A stretch of 64,000 nt of DNA from Boletus sp. NGJ (Eukaryota; Basidiomycota; Agaricomycetes; Boletales; Boletaceae): contig JAGTXK010000055.1 of NCBI GenBank assembly GCA_019096195.1, forward strand, positions 372,001 through 436,000. The letters are read 5' to 3'. Both the position numbers and the translations under genes were made by a program. The notes below the pieces were generated by a model. The model ran no database searches and was not told the DNA's origin. It saw only the letters and a program-made list of their open reading frames with translations. Positions 48,009 through 57,602 of the stretch are shown one piece after another (position 1 is the first letter of the stretch; each line of letters opens with the position of its first letter).

Positions 48009-50179
48009 TCAAGCATACGGCTTTCGGCCAAAAGCTTGATAGAGTAATCGCACAGGCTTTTTGAGACCTTCGAAGTAGCTCGTAAATTCGTTCACCGGGG
48101 TCTGGCTCCAGGTTTCGCTAGCCTTGACACACCCGAGGGTCTGGAGGCTCCTGCTTGTAGTAGTACTTCCGTCCGGTAGTACCCACGCATGCAAGCACGC
48201 GCTCTCTACGGTACGGGGTTGACGATCTGGATCGCTGGGGTGTCGATAGAGAACACAAATCCAAGCGAGGACGTAGATGATGGATTCGAGATCATGTCTA
48301 GGTTCGTGGACAGTAGCCCCGCCTGCTTTGCATATCCCACACCAGGGTATCAAACGCCATGAAGGGGATCAGACCCTTGATAGGCGATGAGTAGGGTGAA
48401 CGACTGAGTATTGCCATACGTACCGTTCGTTCACCTTGCGATGTGCCTGCACTCGATCCATCGATAGATCTGGCACAGTCGAGATTGATGAGGAGACCAC
48501 GGCGAAATCCACGTTTCCAGTATGATATTTTCTCTTTCGGAGAGACGCTCCAGCTTCTCCGTATCCTTCTCCCGAATTGGCCGGGGACCACCAGCAGACA
48601 TCAAGATATTGTTGATGCTGATATCCCGATGGAGAATACCGCAATCAAGGAGTATCTTGTGGACTGATCGTCACTGGATATCAGGACGGTCGATTCTTGC
48701 AACACAGCGATAATCGCACTCACTCTCGATGATGTCGATCAGGACACTGACAAGTTCTTGTATACACGAGAATTCTGCTAGAGGGGAGCCGACGGGTGCG
48801 AGGAGTAGTCGGCGATGAACCCGAATCTCGGGTAGGGGATCATCATCTGAAAATAGGCAACTTGGTCGGGGTAGACTTGTCGAATCATCTTCCTCCCCTA
48901 TACGGACTGTCCGTGCAGCCTCAAGAGTAGTTACTGCGTAATTAAATTTTCTCTCTTTTGTCCTCTCCAACATTTCCTCTTCAGTTGTCGCCCGCCCGGT
49001 GTAGGTCCAGGAGTCCTTGACAACGTATCGCTTGCCGACGTTGCGATCAGTGTCGTCGACAAGAAAACATACGGTAGCTCTTCCGCGGATCATCTCGGTG
49101 TTGAATAGTACAGGTGTGCTATTGTTCGTTTTCTCGGCTGCTTGGATTGTCAAACGAGAGCGCCGACAATTTGTATTCATCCGAGAGATGGTAGGGGAGA
49201 AGCAGTGTTCAAGGCGCCCGAGGGTCAAAGTGTCGAGTGCACGGACAGCCAGATTGGAATGGGAATGGAGGTGGATATCGTACCCGCGCGGGTGAGCTAC
49301 ACCAGCGCGGTAAAGAGATGAAGGCGGGGGGGTTGATTGGCAAGTGTCAATATGATGACGAAACGACGATCAAGTTGTGCGGAAGCACCACAGGCTTTTC
49401 TCGTGATCTGAAGACACAAGCAAGAGGAAAAATGTTCAGAGGTGAGCTCGAGGACAGACACGACGTTTTGCCATGAATACTGATCAGGTTTCAACACCAG
49501 GTCCGTCCCTGAGATGGGTTTCATTGAAAATTCCGCAGACCAACGGCATTGTGCGCGTGTGGACTGTAACCACGTTCTTACCAGTGGGCCCTCCAGCAGC
49601 GAGTGAGAGGAACTTGAAGAGCCTTGATCTAGGGATCGAAGGGAAGCGATGATGGCATTGAGCCAATTTGCCACCGTCTTCTCCTCCGAACCAGGCTTTG
49701 GCAGGTAGGTACGCTCTGTGTGCGATCCCTCGATCGTCCTTGCGATAGTAAAGTCCTGCTTCTTCTCCTCCCCCTTTGCCGTAGGTGGCAAAGATTGCTT
49801 CCTCCTTTCCTGCCCCACGGCTTGCTTCAAGTTCCTAGTTCGTACCATGCTAGGCGAACTTGGTATCAAACCACTAGCCCGAAGAATTTGAGGCATCACC
49901 ATAGGCTGCCAACGCTTCGAACCATTGTCGTAAAGCTGGATGTCGCCTTGTTTCAAACGTGAGGAACTCTGGAACGATATCATGGTTTTTAGGCTGGGAC
50001 TCGTCTTTTTCCCTGATAGTGACACCTTCCAACTCGTTGGCAAGGTCTTCATTAAGAGCCACCACAAGGTAAACCGTCGCAGAAGTAGAGACAGACGCCG
50101 TTTTCATGCAAAACGGTGTCATCGTCACGGATGTGATTGCGCTGCGATGAGGAGGAGTGGATTCAGAGGGATTTGGCAT
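48009..50179 (-). pseudogene. FunK1-type fungal protein kinase, copy A (decayed)
   Basis: Fungal-specific kinase family FunK1, expanded in Agaricomycetes. Reading the minus strand from 50179: MPNPSESTPPHRS…, an N-terminal region with YDNGSKRWQPMV, then FSMKPISGTDLVLKPD and VVSVLELTSEHFSS…QITRKAC…RRFVIILTLANQ, the RYVVKDSWTYTG strand (lysine of the kinase N-lobe), the catalytic loop ILHRDISINNILMSAGGPRP near 48610-48650, then GLIPFMAFDTLVWD and the C-lobe RHDLESIIYVLAWICVLY, ending GRKPYA at 48009. The pieces lie in several frames: at least one frame change separates NHDIVPEFL from the YDNGSKRW segment, and a gap is present after LVLKPD relative to copy C. It is therefore probably not functional, although some frame changes could be introns. 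Bases 48516-49290 are almost identical to copy B. Confidence 0.75.
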
Positions 50180-50848
50180 GGTGACCGTGCTGAGACTCGA
50201 CAGTAAAACTGACTAGTAACATGCGCCGCGCACAATGCATAAAAAGGTAGGGCGAGTACCGTTCTAAGTAGAGCGGCAAAGGGGCACGAGGCTGACCTAG
50301 AATTCAGTCCGTGCATGAATACTTACGCGAAGAGGGTGTCCCAACATGACTCAAATGATTCAGAAGACGCGGCGAGCACAGCCACAAGTGGCAACCGCAC
50401 GGCAACCTTTGCTGGACTCGAGTCACATCAAGTTGTACGCCATGACTCAATCTCGCCATGATCTCGGACCCCCCACTTTAACACCGAGAAAGAACCGCAA
50501 GCACGCGTGCAGCACCGAGCGATTCAACGACGCATGCACCACCTTATCCACGACGAGCGAGTTCGGCCAGGGAGAGAGGAATCAATTCGGCGCTATAGGG
50601 AAGAAGGAAATGTGGAGCACGGAGCCTGCAAGAGAGATGACGGACGCTGCTTGATCCACTCTGAGACGAGGGAAAGGGTGAAAGAGCGTGTTACAGACCC
50701 TCCACTGTTTACTCCTTCATTGCATTGTTGGAGATGAGCACGAGATCGATGGGGATGACTGAGGCGCACGCACCGACACGTTCCTCATTCTCGACGGCCA
50801 TCTCTACGAGAACGCCTTTGGTCGACGCGATGCTCGGGCCTTTGAAAA
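50180..50848. other. intergenic between FunK1 copy A and the second kinase
   Basis: No supported coding region or repeat was seen. Confidence 0.4.
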
Positions 50849-52086
50849 TCATACATCCTGATAAGTAGACCTAATTATCCTTGCTCGATTGATGTATTCT
50901 AGCATGAACAAGTCATAATTAGCCAAAATCTCCTTCCCGAATCGTGCACCTGCTGGCCTCTTTGTTCCTTTATGATCCACAAGATCTGGGTACCGCGCCT
51001 CCCCCTGCTTTCCTGCCTAGTCAAAGTGCATAATCGTGAACCGCTTCTTGTCTGATTTCGACACCATGATATTCACGTCGCGGAGGTCACCATGGACATA
51101 GCCAGCAGCATGAAACTCCTTGAGTTTCGCCAACATGTCACCAAAGACAAATCCAGGGAGAGACGAGATGCGGTAACACAGTGTTTCGAACTCATCCGAG
51201 AGCTTGTCCATGACCACCATCATCCATCCGCCAGGAAGCTTTTCGAACCCTCGTAAGGCCGGAGCACATCCCAACGATGCAAAGTAATCATGAGCTTCGC
51301 GTGAATACGTTCGAACGAATTTAATGCAGATAGGGCCGATATGCCCGTCACGTTCGATTCCGAAAAAGACGAGCTTGTCCTTGTGTTGCTGCCTCTTGTA
51401 GTGGAATCTGATTTCCTCGTCCTGGAATTTATACTTTGTTGGGTATGGGAACAGGTGCGGAGGGGCTGGTTTGATAGCGCGATAATCGGTTTTCAACTGA
51501 TTCAACTGCTGATCATCGTAATACTCCTCGAGCGTTTCGGTAGCTTTACGAAAGGCGGCCAGGTATCGCTGGAGTGGAAATAAAGCGCAAGCGGACTTGA
51601 CAGGGCTTGCACAGACGGCCGCAAATTCCAGGTCGCACCAGCAAACCAGATGTTGGGTCCTGCAGGAAGAGATAATTAACTTGCTAAAGAATGACAAGCG
51701 GTGAATGGACTAACCCGCAATGGCGAGGAGGAAGCATGGTAAGGCAAACCATGGACAATTGAGTGCTGCGTCCCTTGTGGACTCCAAATAGTATAGTATA
51801 GACTCGAAGTACGGCTCGTCTAACGTGCTACCAACTTCGTTCTTAAATTTGGCGATCACGTAGCGATGTCCGTTGGTGGACATATTTGCGCCACCACAAA
51901 TTTGCCGTTGACTTTGGAATCAGTAAACTGGATCCCGTATCGCTTAAATGTCTCTTCAACCGCTTGAAAACGCGCCGCTTCGTTGTCATACAAGCCGGAC
52001 ATCGTGTTCGTGAGGTCGATTGCAAAAGTGTAGTCGTCAGGAGTGATTTCGATAGTCTTACAGTTGTCGACAAACTCGCCAAAGAC
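50849..52086 (-). pseudogene. second kinase family, C-terminal part with a nonsense codon
   Basis: A kinase-like gene of a different family from FunK1, with catalytic loop YVHGDLRDVNIMVS (about 51065-51105). Upstream pieces on the minus strand: GVFGEFVDNCKTIEITPDD, LTNTMSGLYDNEAARFQAVE, then in other frames YVIAKFKNEVGSTLDEPYFE, CFLLAIAG, a normal intron (about 51660-51714), GPNIWFAGATWNLRPSV, LEEYYDDQQLNQLK and FPYPTKYKFQDEEIRF. After the catalytic loop the DFD-like segment reads MHFD followed by TAG (51017-51019), where the family normally has Trp (FDWAGK). Past the stop the same frame continues with AGKQGEARYPDLVDHKGTKR and NYDLFMLEYI to a final TGA at 50849. The nonsense codon and frame changes indicate decay. 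It abuts the FunK1 block at 52087 with no gap. Confidence 0.7.
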
Positions 52087-52861
52087 TCCAGTATGATATT
52101 TTCTCTTTCGGAGAGACGCTCCAGCTTCTCCGTATCCTTCTCCCGAATTGGCCGGGGACCACCAGCAGACATCAAGATATTGTTGATGCTGATATCCCGA
52201 TGGAGAATACCGCAATCAAGGAGTATCTTGTGGACTGATCGTCACTTGATATCAGGACGGTCGATTCTTGCAACACAGCGATAATCGCACTCACTCTCGA
52301 TGATGTCGATCAGGACACTGACAAGTTCTTGTATACACGAGAATTCTGCTAGAGGGGAGCCGACGGGTGCGAGGAGTAGTCGGCGATGAACCCGAATCTC
52401 GGGTAGGGGATCATCATCTGAAAATAGGCAACTTGGTCGGGGTAGACTTGTCGAATCATCTTCCTCCCCTATACGGACTGTCCGTGCAGCCTCAAGAGTA
52501 GTTACTGCGTAATTAAATTTTCTCTCTTTTGTCCTCTCCAACATTTCCTCTTCAGTTGTCGCCCGCCCGGTGTAGGTCCAGGAGTCCTTGACAACGTATC
52601 GCTTGCCGACGTTGCGATCAGTGTCGTCGACAAGAAAACATACGGTAGCTCTTCCGCGGATCATCTCGGTGTTGAATAGTACAGGTGTGCTATTGTTCGT
52701 TTTCTCGGTTGCTTGGATTGTCAAACGAGAGCGCCGACAATTTGTATTCATCCGAGAGATGGTAGGGGAGAAGCAGTGTTCAAGGCGCCCGAGGGTCAAA
52801 GTGTCGAGTGCACGAACAACCAGATTGGAATGGGAATGGAGGTGGATATCGTACCCGCGCG
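52087..52861. repeat. 775-bp near-identical block, copy of 48516-49290
   Basis: The block matches 48516-49290 at a constant offset of 3571 with no insertions or deletions. I count four differences by eye (near 52246, 52709, 52815 and 52818), about 99.5% identity. Sequence on the left is unrelated between the copies; on the right similarity continues a little with a 17-bp length difference. Confidence 0.9.
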
Positions 52862-52890
52862 AGTGAAAGAGATGAAGGCGGGGGAGTTGA
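52087..52890 (-). pseudogene. FunK1 kinase, copy B, middle fragment
   Basis: Contains the N-lobe strand RYVVKDSWTYTG and the catalytic loop ILHRDISINNILM of FunK1. It breaks off at 52087 where the second kinase family begins, and at its 5' side at the 1.5-kb insertion (52891-54384). The C-lobe is missing, so it cannot be an active kinase. Confidence 0.8.
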
Positions 52891-53101
52891 TTGACCCGGA
52901 GGGGACAGGTTTGCGATCCAAGAATGCGTGGGAAGTGCCAAAAGTCGACGCCCGTGGGAAGTCTTGGCTTGACTTAACGGGAACCTAACCTTAACCTCAG
53001 TGTTGGGGCTCGTGTCGCCCAGGGCAGAGGGCTGGCGGTCATCACAATACTCCATCATCTGAACACTCCATTATCTACAACAACAGTACTACGATTTTAT
53101 C

Positions 53102-53797
53102 ATGTCGAGCTTGGTCGTAAACGAATCGGACGTGCAGGTCGTTTTGGCCGTTTCAGAGGACGTTGAGTGTGATGTGGACGTAGCGAACGGCGTTGTCAGT
53201 TCGCGCAGACTTGGCGATGCGTTCGACTTTGTGGGTGTTCGTCACATGCCGCTCCCGACAGTGCGTTTGTGGCCAGCGGGTCCTTGTGTACTCGTTCAGT
53301 TTCAGTCGCTGACGCAACTGGTTCATTCCTTTCCGTACCTCACTGTCGCTGCATTGGAGAGTGTCGCTTCGATTCATCATGTTCCTTTTAGTCGACGCTG
53401 GCCTAAGAATCGGCTCATGGAAGAACTGCGCCGTCATGAATGTAATGCACCTTGCGAGTCTGATCTCGTGTTCGTCTTCGAGCAACATCGCAAAAGTAGA
53501 AGGGTCAGTCGACGCAGGCACGCGAACGAGAATGATGCACGCATTGTGCATGAATTTGTGCAGTCCCAAGAATGCACGATGTGGTCGCGCGATGGGATTC
53601 ATTATGTCTCGTCACATCTTCTTAAAACACAATATCGGATAGCGCCTGATGATGATGGGCTGTCGTCTCTTCTCGTAGACGTACCGTTACCTTTCATACT
53701 GTCGATGTATACGCTGACATCCCAGGACACCGATTTTTTAATGAGTGCTCATTCGGTTGCATGCGCGAGTACAGTAGACTTTCTCATAACGTATTGA
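53102..53797 (+). CDS. open frame inside the insertion, unknown function
   Basis: A 231-codon frame from ATG 53102 with acidic N-terminus and a middle block (TVAALESVASIHHVPFSRRW, PKNRLMEELRRHECNAPC) that looks like an ordered helical, Cys-containing domain. The pattern of helix, basic loop and C-x-C-like end vaguely recalls N-terminal parts of some fungal transposon proteins, but I cannot name a family. The present end is not the original: the last codons (VDFLITY) come from the left inverted repeat of the MITE at 53772. Open, protein-like sequence is still visible to the right of the MITE. Confidence 0.45.
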   Translation: MSSLVVNESDVQVVLAVSEDVECDVDVANGVVSSRRLGDAFDFVGVRHMPLPTVRLWPAGPCVLVQFQSLTQLVHSFPYLTVAALESVASIHHVPFSRRWPKNRLMEELRRHECNAPCESDLVFVFEQHRKSRRVSRRRHANENDARIVHEFVQSQECTMWSRDGIHYVSSHLLKTQYRIAPDDDGLSSLLVDVPLPFILSMYTLTSQDTDFLMSAHSVACASTVDFLITY

Positions 53798-53906
53798 AAA
53801 ATTCTCATAATGTATACTAGTGTTTGGTAGTTGTTTTTTCCCGGAGTGTAGGAAATGCTAATATACATTATGAGAATTTTTCGATACATTATGAGAAAGT
53901 CTACTG
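53772..53906. mobile_element. 135-bp MITE with 45-bp inverted repeats, Tc1/mariner-like ends
   Basis: Left arm 53772-53816 starts CAGTAGACTTTCTCATAA; right arm 53862-53906 is its reverse complement with 2 mismatches in 45. TA dinucleotides flank both ends (53770-53771 and 53907-53908), the target duplication of Tc1/mariner elements, whose ends also often start CAGT. Each arm contains a short internal duplication (CTCATAAYGTAT twice). The 45-base centre has no coding potential, so it is a non-autonomous foldback-like MITE needing a transposase from elsewhere. Confidence 0.88.
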
Positions 53907-54384
53907 TACTGCTACTCACCAGGATAGGATTCAACTACTCCGAGTACATCATTGCCCTACAGTCAACCGTTGGCCGGACGAACCACCTCACTTACTACTT
54001 TTGCCAATATGCACTGCTATGGAATATCACCTTGTTGGTACGAACATTATCACGAATGATGCAGAAAATGTCCCTTCTTTATTCGACCTGTTGGGTTAGT
54101 CTCCAACACGATTTATGTTCATTGTTTTCTCACGTAGTACAGCAATCACTAACATACATCGCATATATTTCACCTCCATTGACACCGCGCGGAGAGCTCT
54201 CTCCATCCTATCACACTCGGCTGTCATCTTCGAGCTAAATGGTATGAACTGACATTTGTTCTCTCATCCTTACAACATTCCTCAACACAGTAAATACGAC
54301 GTAAAATTTATGCTATTCCCCCTTGTACTTCGTTGTTGAATTACTCTCCATCCTTGGGGCCAGGGGTGCCCGGAGGGCAATGCT

Positions 54385-54950
54385 ATTGACAATATGATGA
54401 CGAAACGACAATCAGGTTGTGCGAAAACACCATAGGCTTTTCTCGTGATCTGAAGACACAAGCGAGAAGAAAAATCTTCAGAGGTGAGCTCGACGACAGA
54501 CACAACATTTCACCATAAAAACTGATCGGAGATGTTATCTGGATCCGGATTGAGGAGAACAATGTCAGGTTTCAACACCAGGTCGGTCCCTGAAATGGGT
54601 TTCATTGAAAATTCTGCAGACCAACAGCCTGCGGACTGTAACCGCGTTCTTATCAGTGGGCCCTCCAACAGCGAGTGAGAGGAAAGTGAAGAGCCTTGAT
54701 CTAGGGATCGAAGGGGAGCGATGATGTCTGGAACGATATCATGGTTTTTAGGCTGAAACTCGTCCTTGTCCCTGATAGTGGCACCTTCCATCTCGCTGGC
54801 AAGTTCTTCATTAAGAGCCACCGCAAAGTAAACCGTCGCAGGTAGGGACGGACGTCGTCTTCACGCGAAACGGTGTCATTGCCACGGATGTGCCAGGAGT
54901 GAATTCAGATCAGTGATTTGGTGTGATGACCGTGCTGAAATGACAGTAAA
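54385..54950 (-). pseudogene. FunK1 kinase, N-terminal fragment (copy C)
   Basis: Reads on the minus strand ALNEELASEMEGATIRDKDE, QPKNHDIVPD, then PLRSLDQGSS, FSMKPISGTDLVLKPDIVLL, VVELTSEDFSS and QITRKAYGVFAQPD. It matches copy A (about 49350-50100) at roughly 85-90% by eye. It lacks about 300 bp that copy A has after NHDIVP, but keeps the KPDIVLLNPDPDN segment missing in copy A. With fragment B it probably formed one gene before the 1.5-kb insertion. Confidence 0.75.
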
Positions 54951-55139
54951 GCTGACTGGTAACTTGCGCCGTACACAAGCTGGCGGTTGCCATTCTAAGT
55001 AGAACGCTGACCTAGAATTCAGTGCATGCATATTGAAAAGTAAGTGAAACGGCGTACTTTCCTTCAAGTTTCGCCTACTTGGTTTGAAGCGGAGCTGTGA
55101 CAAATTTATGCAATACATTTCGAAAGCGCATCTTGGAAT

Positions 55140-56232
55140 ATGGCCTCTTCAGCAAGTTCGAGAGATGAAACGATTGTACAAGCAGGACTCCAATATTGGG
55201 AAACTCAACCCGCCAGTCTAGATGGTGTGCTTGGTGTGTCTCCTCACGTTCATCCAAGTCCAACTCATTGTTGATAACGCTAGCGTAGGAGGGTTCGGGT
55301 CTGGGGTGCGCGCCTCCACTCCACCTTGAAACAAGAGCTTATATCTTGATAAATAAATCCGATTTTCCAGTCCCTACCCCGTGTCGATGCGCTTGGTTCA
55401 CGTCAATTCCTCCTCGACCTCATCCCACAACTCCGTGTCATACCTTCCGCGATCCGTCTGTCCCGATCAGCAGATCCTGAACCTTCAAAGCGATTTCGTG
55501 CTCTGGACGTCGGTGCAGGGATCGGACGCGTCACAGCAGACGTCCTTCTTCACCTCGTCTCGGACGTCGTCCTTCTCGAACCAGTACAGTCTTTTATAGA
55601 AGAAGCACATCGACGCTGTCAAGGGACCTCTGCCAGCAAGGAAAACAGCGTTGCTGGATGGACTGGTATCAAGGATGGAACCAAAAGCGTATCTTTCTTC
55701 AAGGGTCCCCTTCAGCATTTCGATCCAGGACGACCGAAACAACATACAGAGGAATTGCAACGGCTTGGGTATACCCCCAGTGACGACGATACCAACTCGG
55801 GATTCGATGTCGTTTGGTGCCAGTGGTGTCTCGGTCATTTGAATGATGAAGATCTGATCACATTCTTGAAGCGGAGCTCCGCAGCGCTGAGAAATCAGAC
55901 AGGTGTGATAGTAGTTAAAGAGAATTTATGCTCGGAAAAGAGGGCCCCGAGAACTGTGTTTGATGAACAAGACTCAAGTTGGACAAGGTCACCAAAGATG
56001 CTCCTTTCGCCGTGCTTTCCTACTCACAATGTCATAGATCTGATCTAGCGTTCAAGGACATTTTCGAGGATGCAGGTTTGCATGTTGTTCGGCAGAAGAT
56101 CCAACGTGGTTTGCCTGCAGGACTGTATCCAGTTAAAATGTATGTTATGAACAATCTGACCCGTTCACTGACAGAATGCCGTCAGGTATGCACTACGCCC
56201 AAATCTGTAATCTGGTCCTTGCCAACATGTAG
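55140..56232 (+). CDS. protein N-terminal alpha-N-methyltransferase (NTMT1/Tae1-like)
   Basis: SAM-dependent enzyme that methylates the alpha-amino group of proteins with an X-Pro-Lys N-terminus (human NTMT1, yeast Tae1). Exons 55140-55233, 55289-55305, 55371-55987 and from 56038. The ATG at 55140 gives MASSASSRDETIVQAGLQYW, then PASLDGVLGGFGSG (family NGVLGGFG-like), SLPRVDALGSRQFL, SAM motif I ALDVGAGIGRVTADVLL, motif VVLLEPVQSFIEEA, the catalytic-face segment FDVVWCQWCLGHLNDEDL, VIVVKENLC and SDLAFKDIFEDAGLHVVRQ, then GLPAGLYPVKM. The body is intact. The 3' end is uncertain: the unspliced frame runs to 56470, overlapping HTD2, while a 38-nt intron at about 56137-56174 would give a stop at 56230-56232, used here. 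Confidence 0.88.
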
Positions 56233-56314
56233 AAAAGTACCCCAAGACGTTGAGCGTATAGCTTCGGGGAAAGGGCGACGAGGGTGGTGTACCTCCGCTT
56301 GGTTGACTATTGCA

Positions 56315-57370
56315 TCACTGCGAGAACGTGACACTGCCAGTCGTGCCCACGACTCCGTCGTCATCTGCACACCACATATCAGCCTTATTCTTGCTTATCA
56401 ATGTACCATAGATTGTAGAGTTGCGATTGACAATGACTGGGTTGCGAGCACGATATTCGAATGCTTGTAGTCGTAAGCTAGGTTTGTAGAACTGCAACAC
56501 CTCGAGCAGCATGAGTGCCGTCAGAGGTCCGTGGACGAGGCGTTCTGCAAAGAAAGTAAAGTGTCATGGTTCTCGACAAGCCTCGAGTAACAAACCTGGG
56601 TAACCTTCGCTGCTCTGTGCATAGTCTTTGTCCAGATGGATGTGGTGTCCGTTGAAAGTGAGCGCCGAGAAACGGAAGAGCGTTGTCAACGAAGGCTTGT
56701 AAGTGAATGAAAAGTCGGGCCTCGGCAGTCCTGATACTGTTCAAGCTTGAGTCGGTTCCGCCTGCGATCGCGAACATTGGCACAAAGGCATCACACCTTC
56801 TCGAGCGTCCCGTCTGTTTCCCCGGGATGCAAGATACACATGCGATCTTTCCTCTACGACGGACGGTTCTGCGCGTCCTTGGGCCGTGACTTCGATCCTC
56901 TGCTTCACAAACACCATCGGATGCGTGTTTGCGGCGTCGAACCCTTTCTTCTCGACGCTGGCTATCGTCGACATGGCATGGGCCCTGTCTCCGACGTTCA
57001 ACGCACTGCCTGGGGTCGAATTCCATTGCATCGTGCCCGACGCCCACATGCGCCGCGTGAACGGCTCCGGAGGACAAAAATCCGCGTCAGTACCATCGGG
57101 GCGGAGAGCGGACTCGGGATGACGTGGATGGAAGAAAGCGAGGTGGTGGCCGTACCCGAGGGGCGTGCCCTGTGCGGGAGGCTGGTACGGCTGACCTCGA
57201 GTTCCGTCGCGTGTTGGGAGGGTGATGTAGAGATGGGCGAGATGCGTCTGAGTGAGGGTGTCGGTGAGCGCGAGGGACTTGGGTTGTGCGATCCATGCGT
57301 CGAGTGGGGTGAGGTTCGTTGAGAAACGTCGTCTAGCGATTGCTTGTGGAATGGACCGTAGTAATATCAT
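56315..57370 (-). CDS. HTD2: mitochondrial 3-hydroxyacyl-thioester dehydratase (HTD2 type)
   Basis: Hot-dog-fold dehydratase of mitochondrial type II fatty acid synthesis (lipoate precursor pathway). The ATG at 57370 starts MILLRSIPQAIARRRFSTN, a clear mitochondrial presequence. Blocks follow: LDAWIAQPKSLALTDTLT, GYGHHLAFFHPRHPES, the FTRRMWASGTMQW region, VGDRAHAMSTIASVEKKG, VFVKQRIEVTAQG, then after an intron SGLPRPDFSFTYKPSLTTLF, RFSALTFNGHHIHLDKDYA (catalytic His region) and after a second intron ERLVHGPLTALMLLEVL. It ends DGVVGTTGSVTFSQ. Both introns keep the frame. It converges on NTMT1 and is head-to-head with TRM1 (232 bp between start codons). Confidence 0.88.
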
Positions 57371-57602
57371 AGTCGTCCTTGTTTGGGAACAAGACGTAAC
57401 GAGTTGGAGAACTGAAGACATCCAATATTGATGGGACCGGTTGTGCTACATCCAGCTGTACTACCCGTAAATTTCGACAACCGTGACGTCTCTCTTCGTG
57501 TTTACACTCTGCAGGCCTTTGCGCCTCGCGCTTGCGCCATTTCGGACAACTCGTCTGCATACTGACCCAAGGCTCACCGGCCCACACCTTACTCGACGTC
57601 CA

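Larger units (their letters stand above)
52891..54384. mobile_element. 1.5-kb insertion splitting FunK1 copy B/C, flanked by ATTGAC
   Basis: FunK1 copy A is continuous across this point, whereas copies B (left) and C (right) are separated by about 1.49 kb of unrelated DNA. ATTGAC occurs at both edges (52890-52895 and 54385-54390), as expected for a 6-bp target duplication. CCCGGAGGG also occurs just inside both edges (52895-52903 and 54369-54377). No long terminal inverted or direct repeats were found. Inside lie an open frame (53102-53797) and a small MITE. The element class is unknown. Confidence 0.6.

Noticed and set aside
54367-54379. TGCCC-GGA-GGGCA hairpin at the right edge of the 1.5-kb insertion, like a Helitron 3' hairpin
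   Set aside because: No CTRR end follows (the bases are CTAT), there is no TC at the other edge, and ATTGAC flanks argue for a target duplication that Helitrons do not make.
56136-56470. Extended C-terminus of NTMT1 running to 56470
   Set aside because: It would overlap the HTD2 coding end on the other strand and has no counterpart in the family, which ends soon after PVKM.
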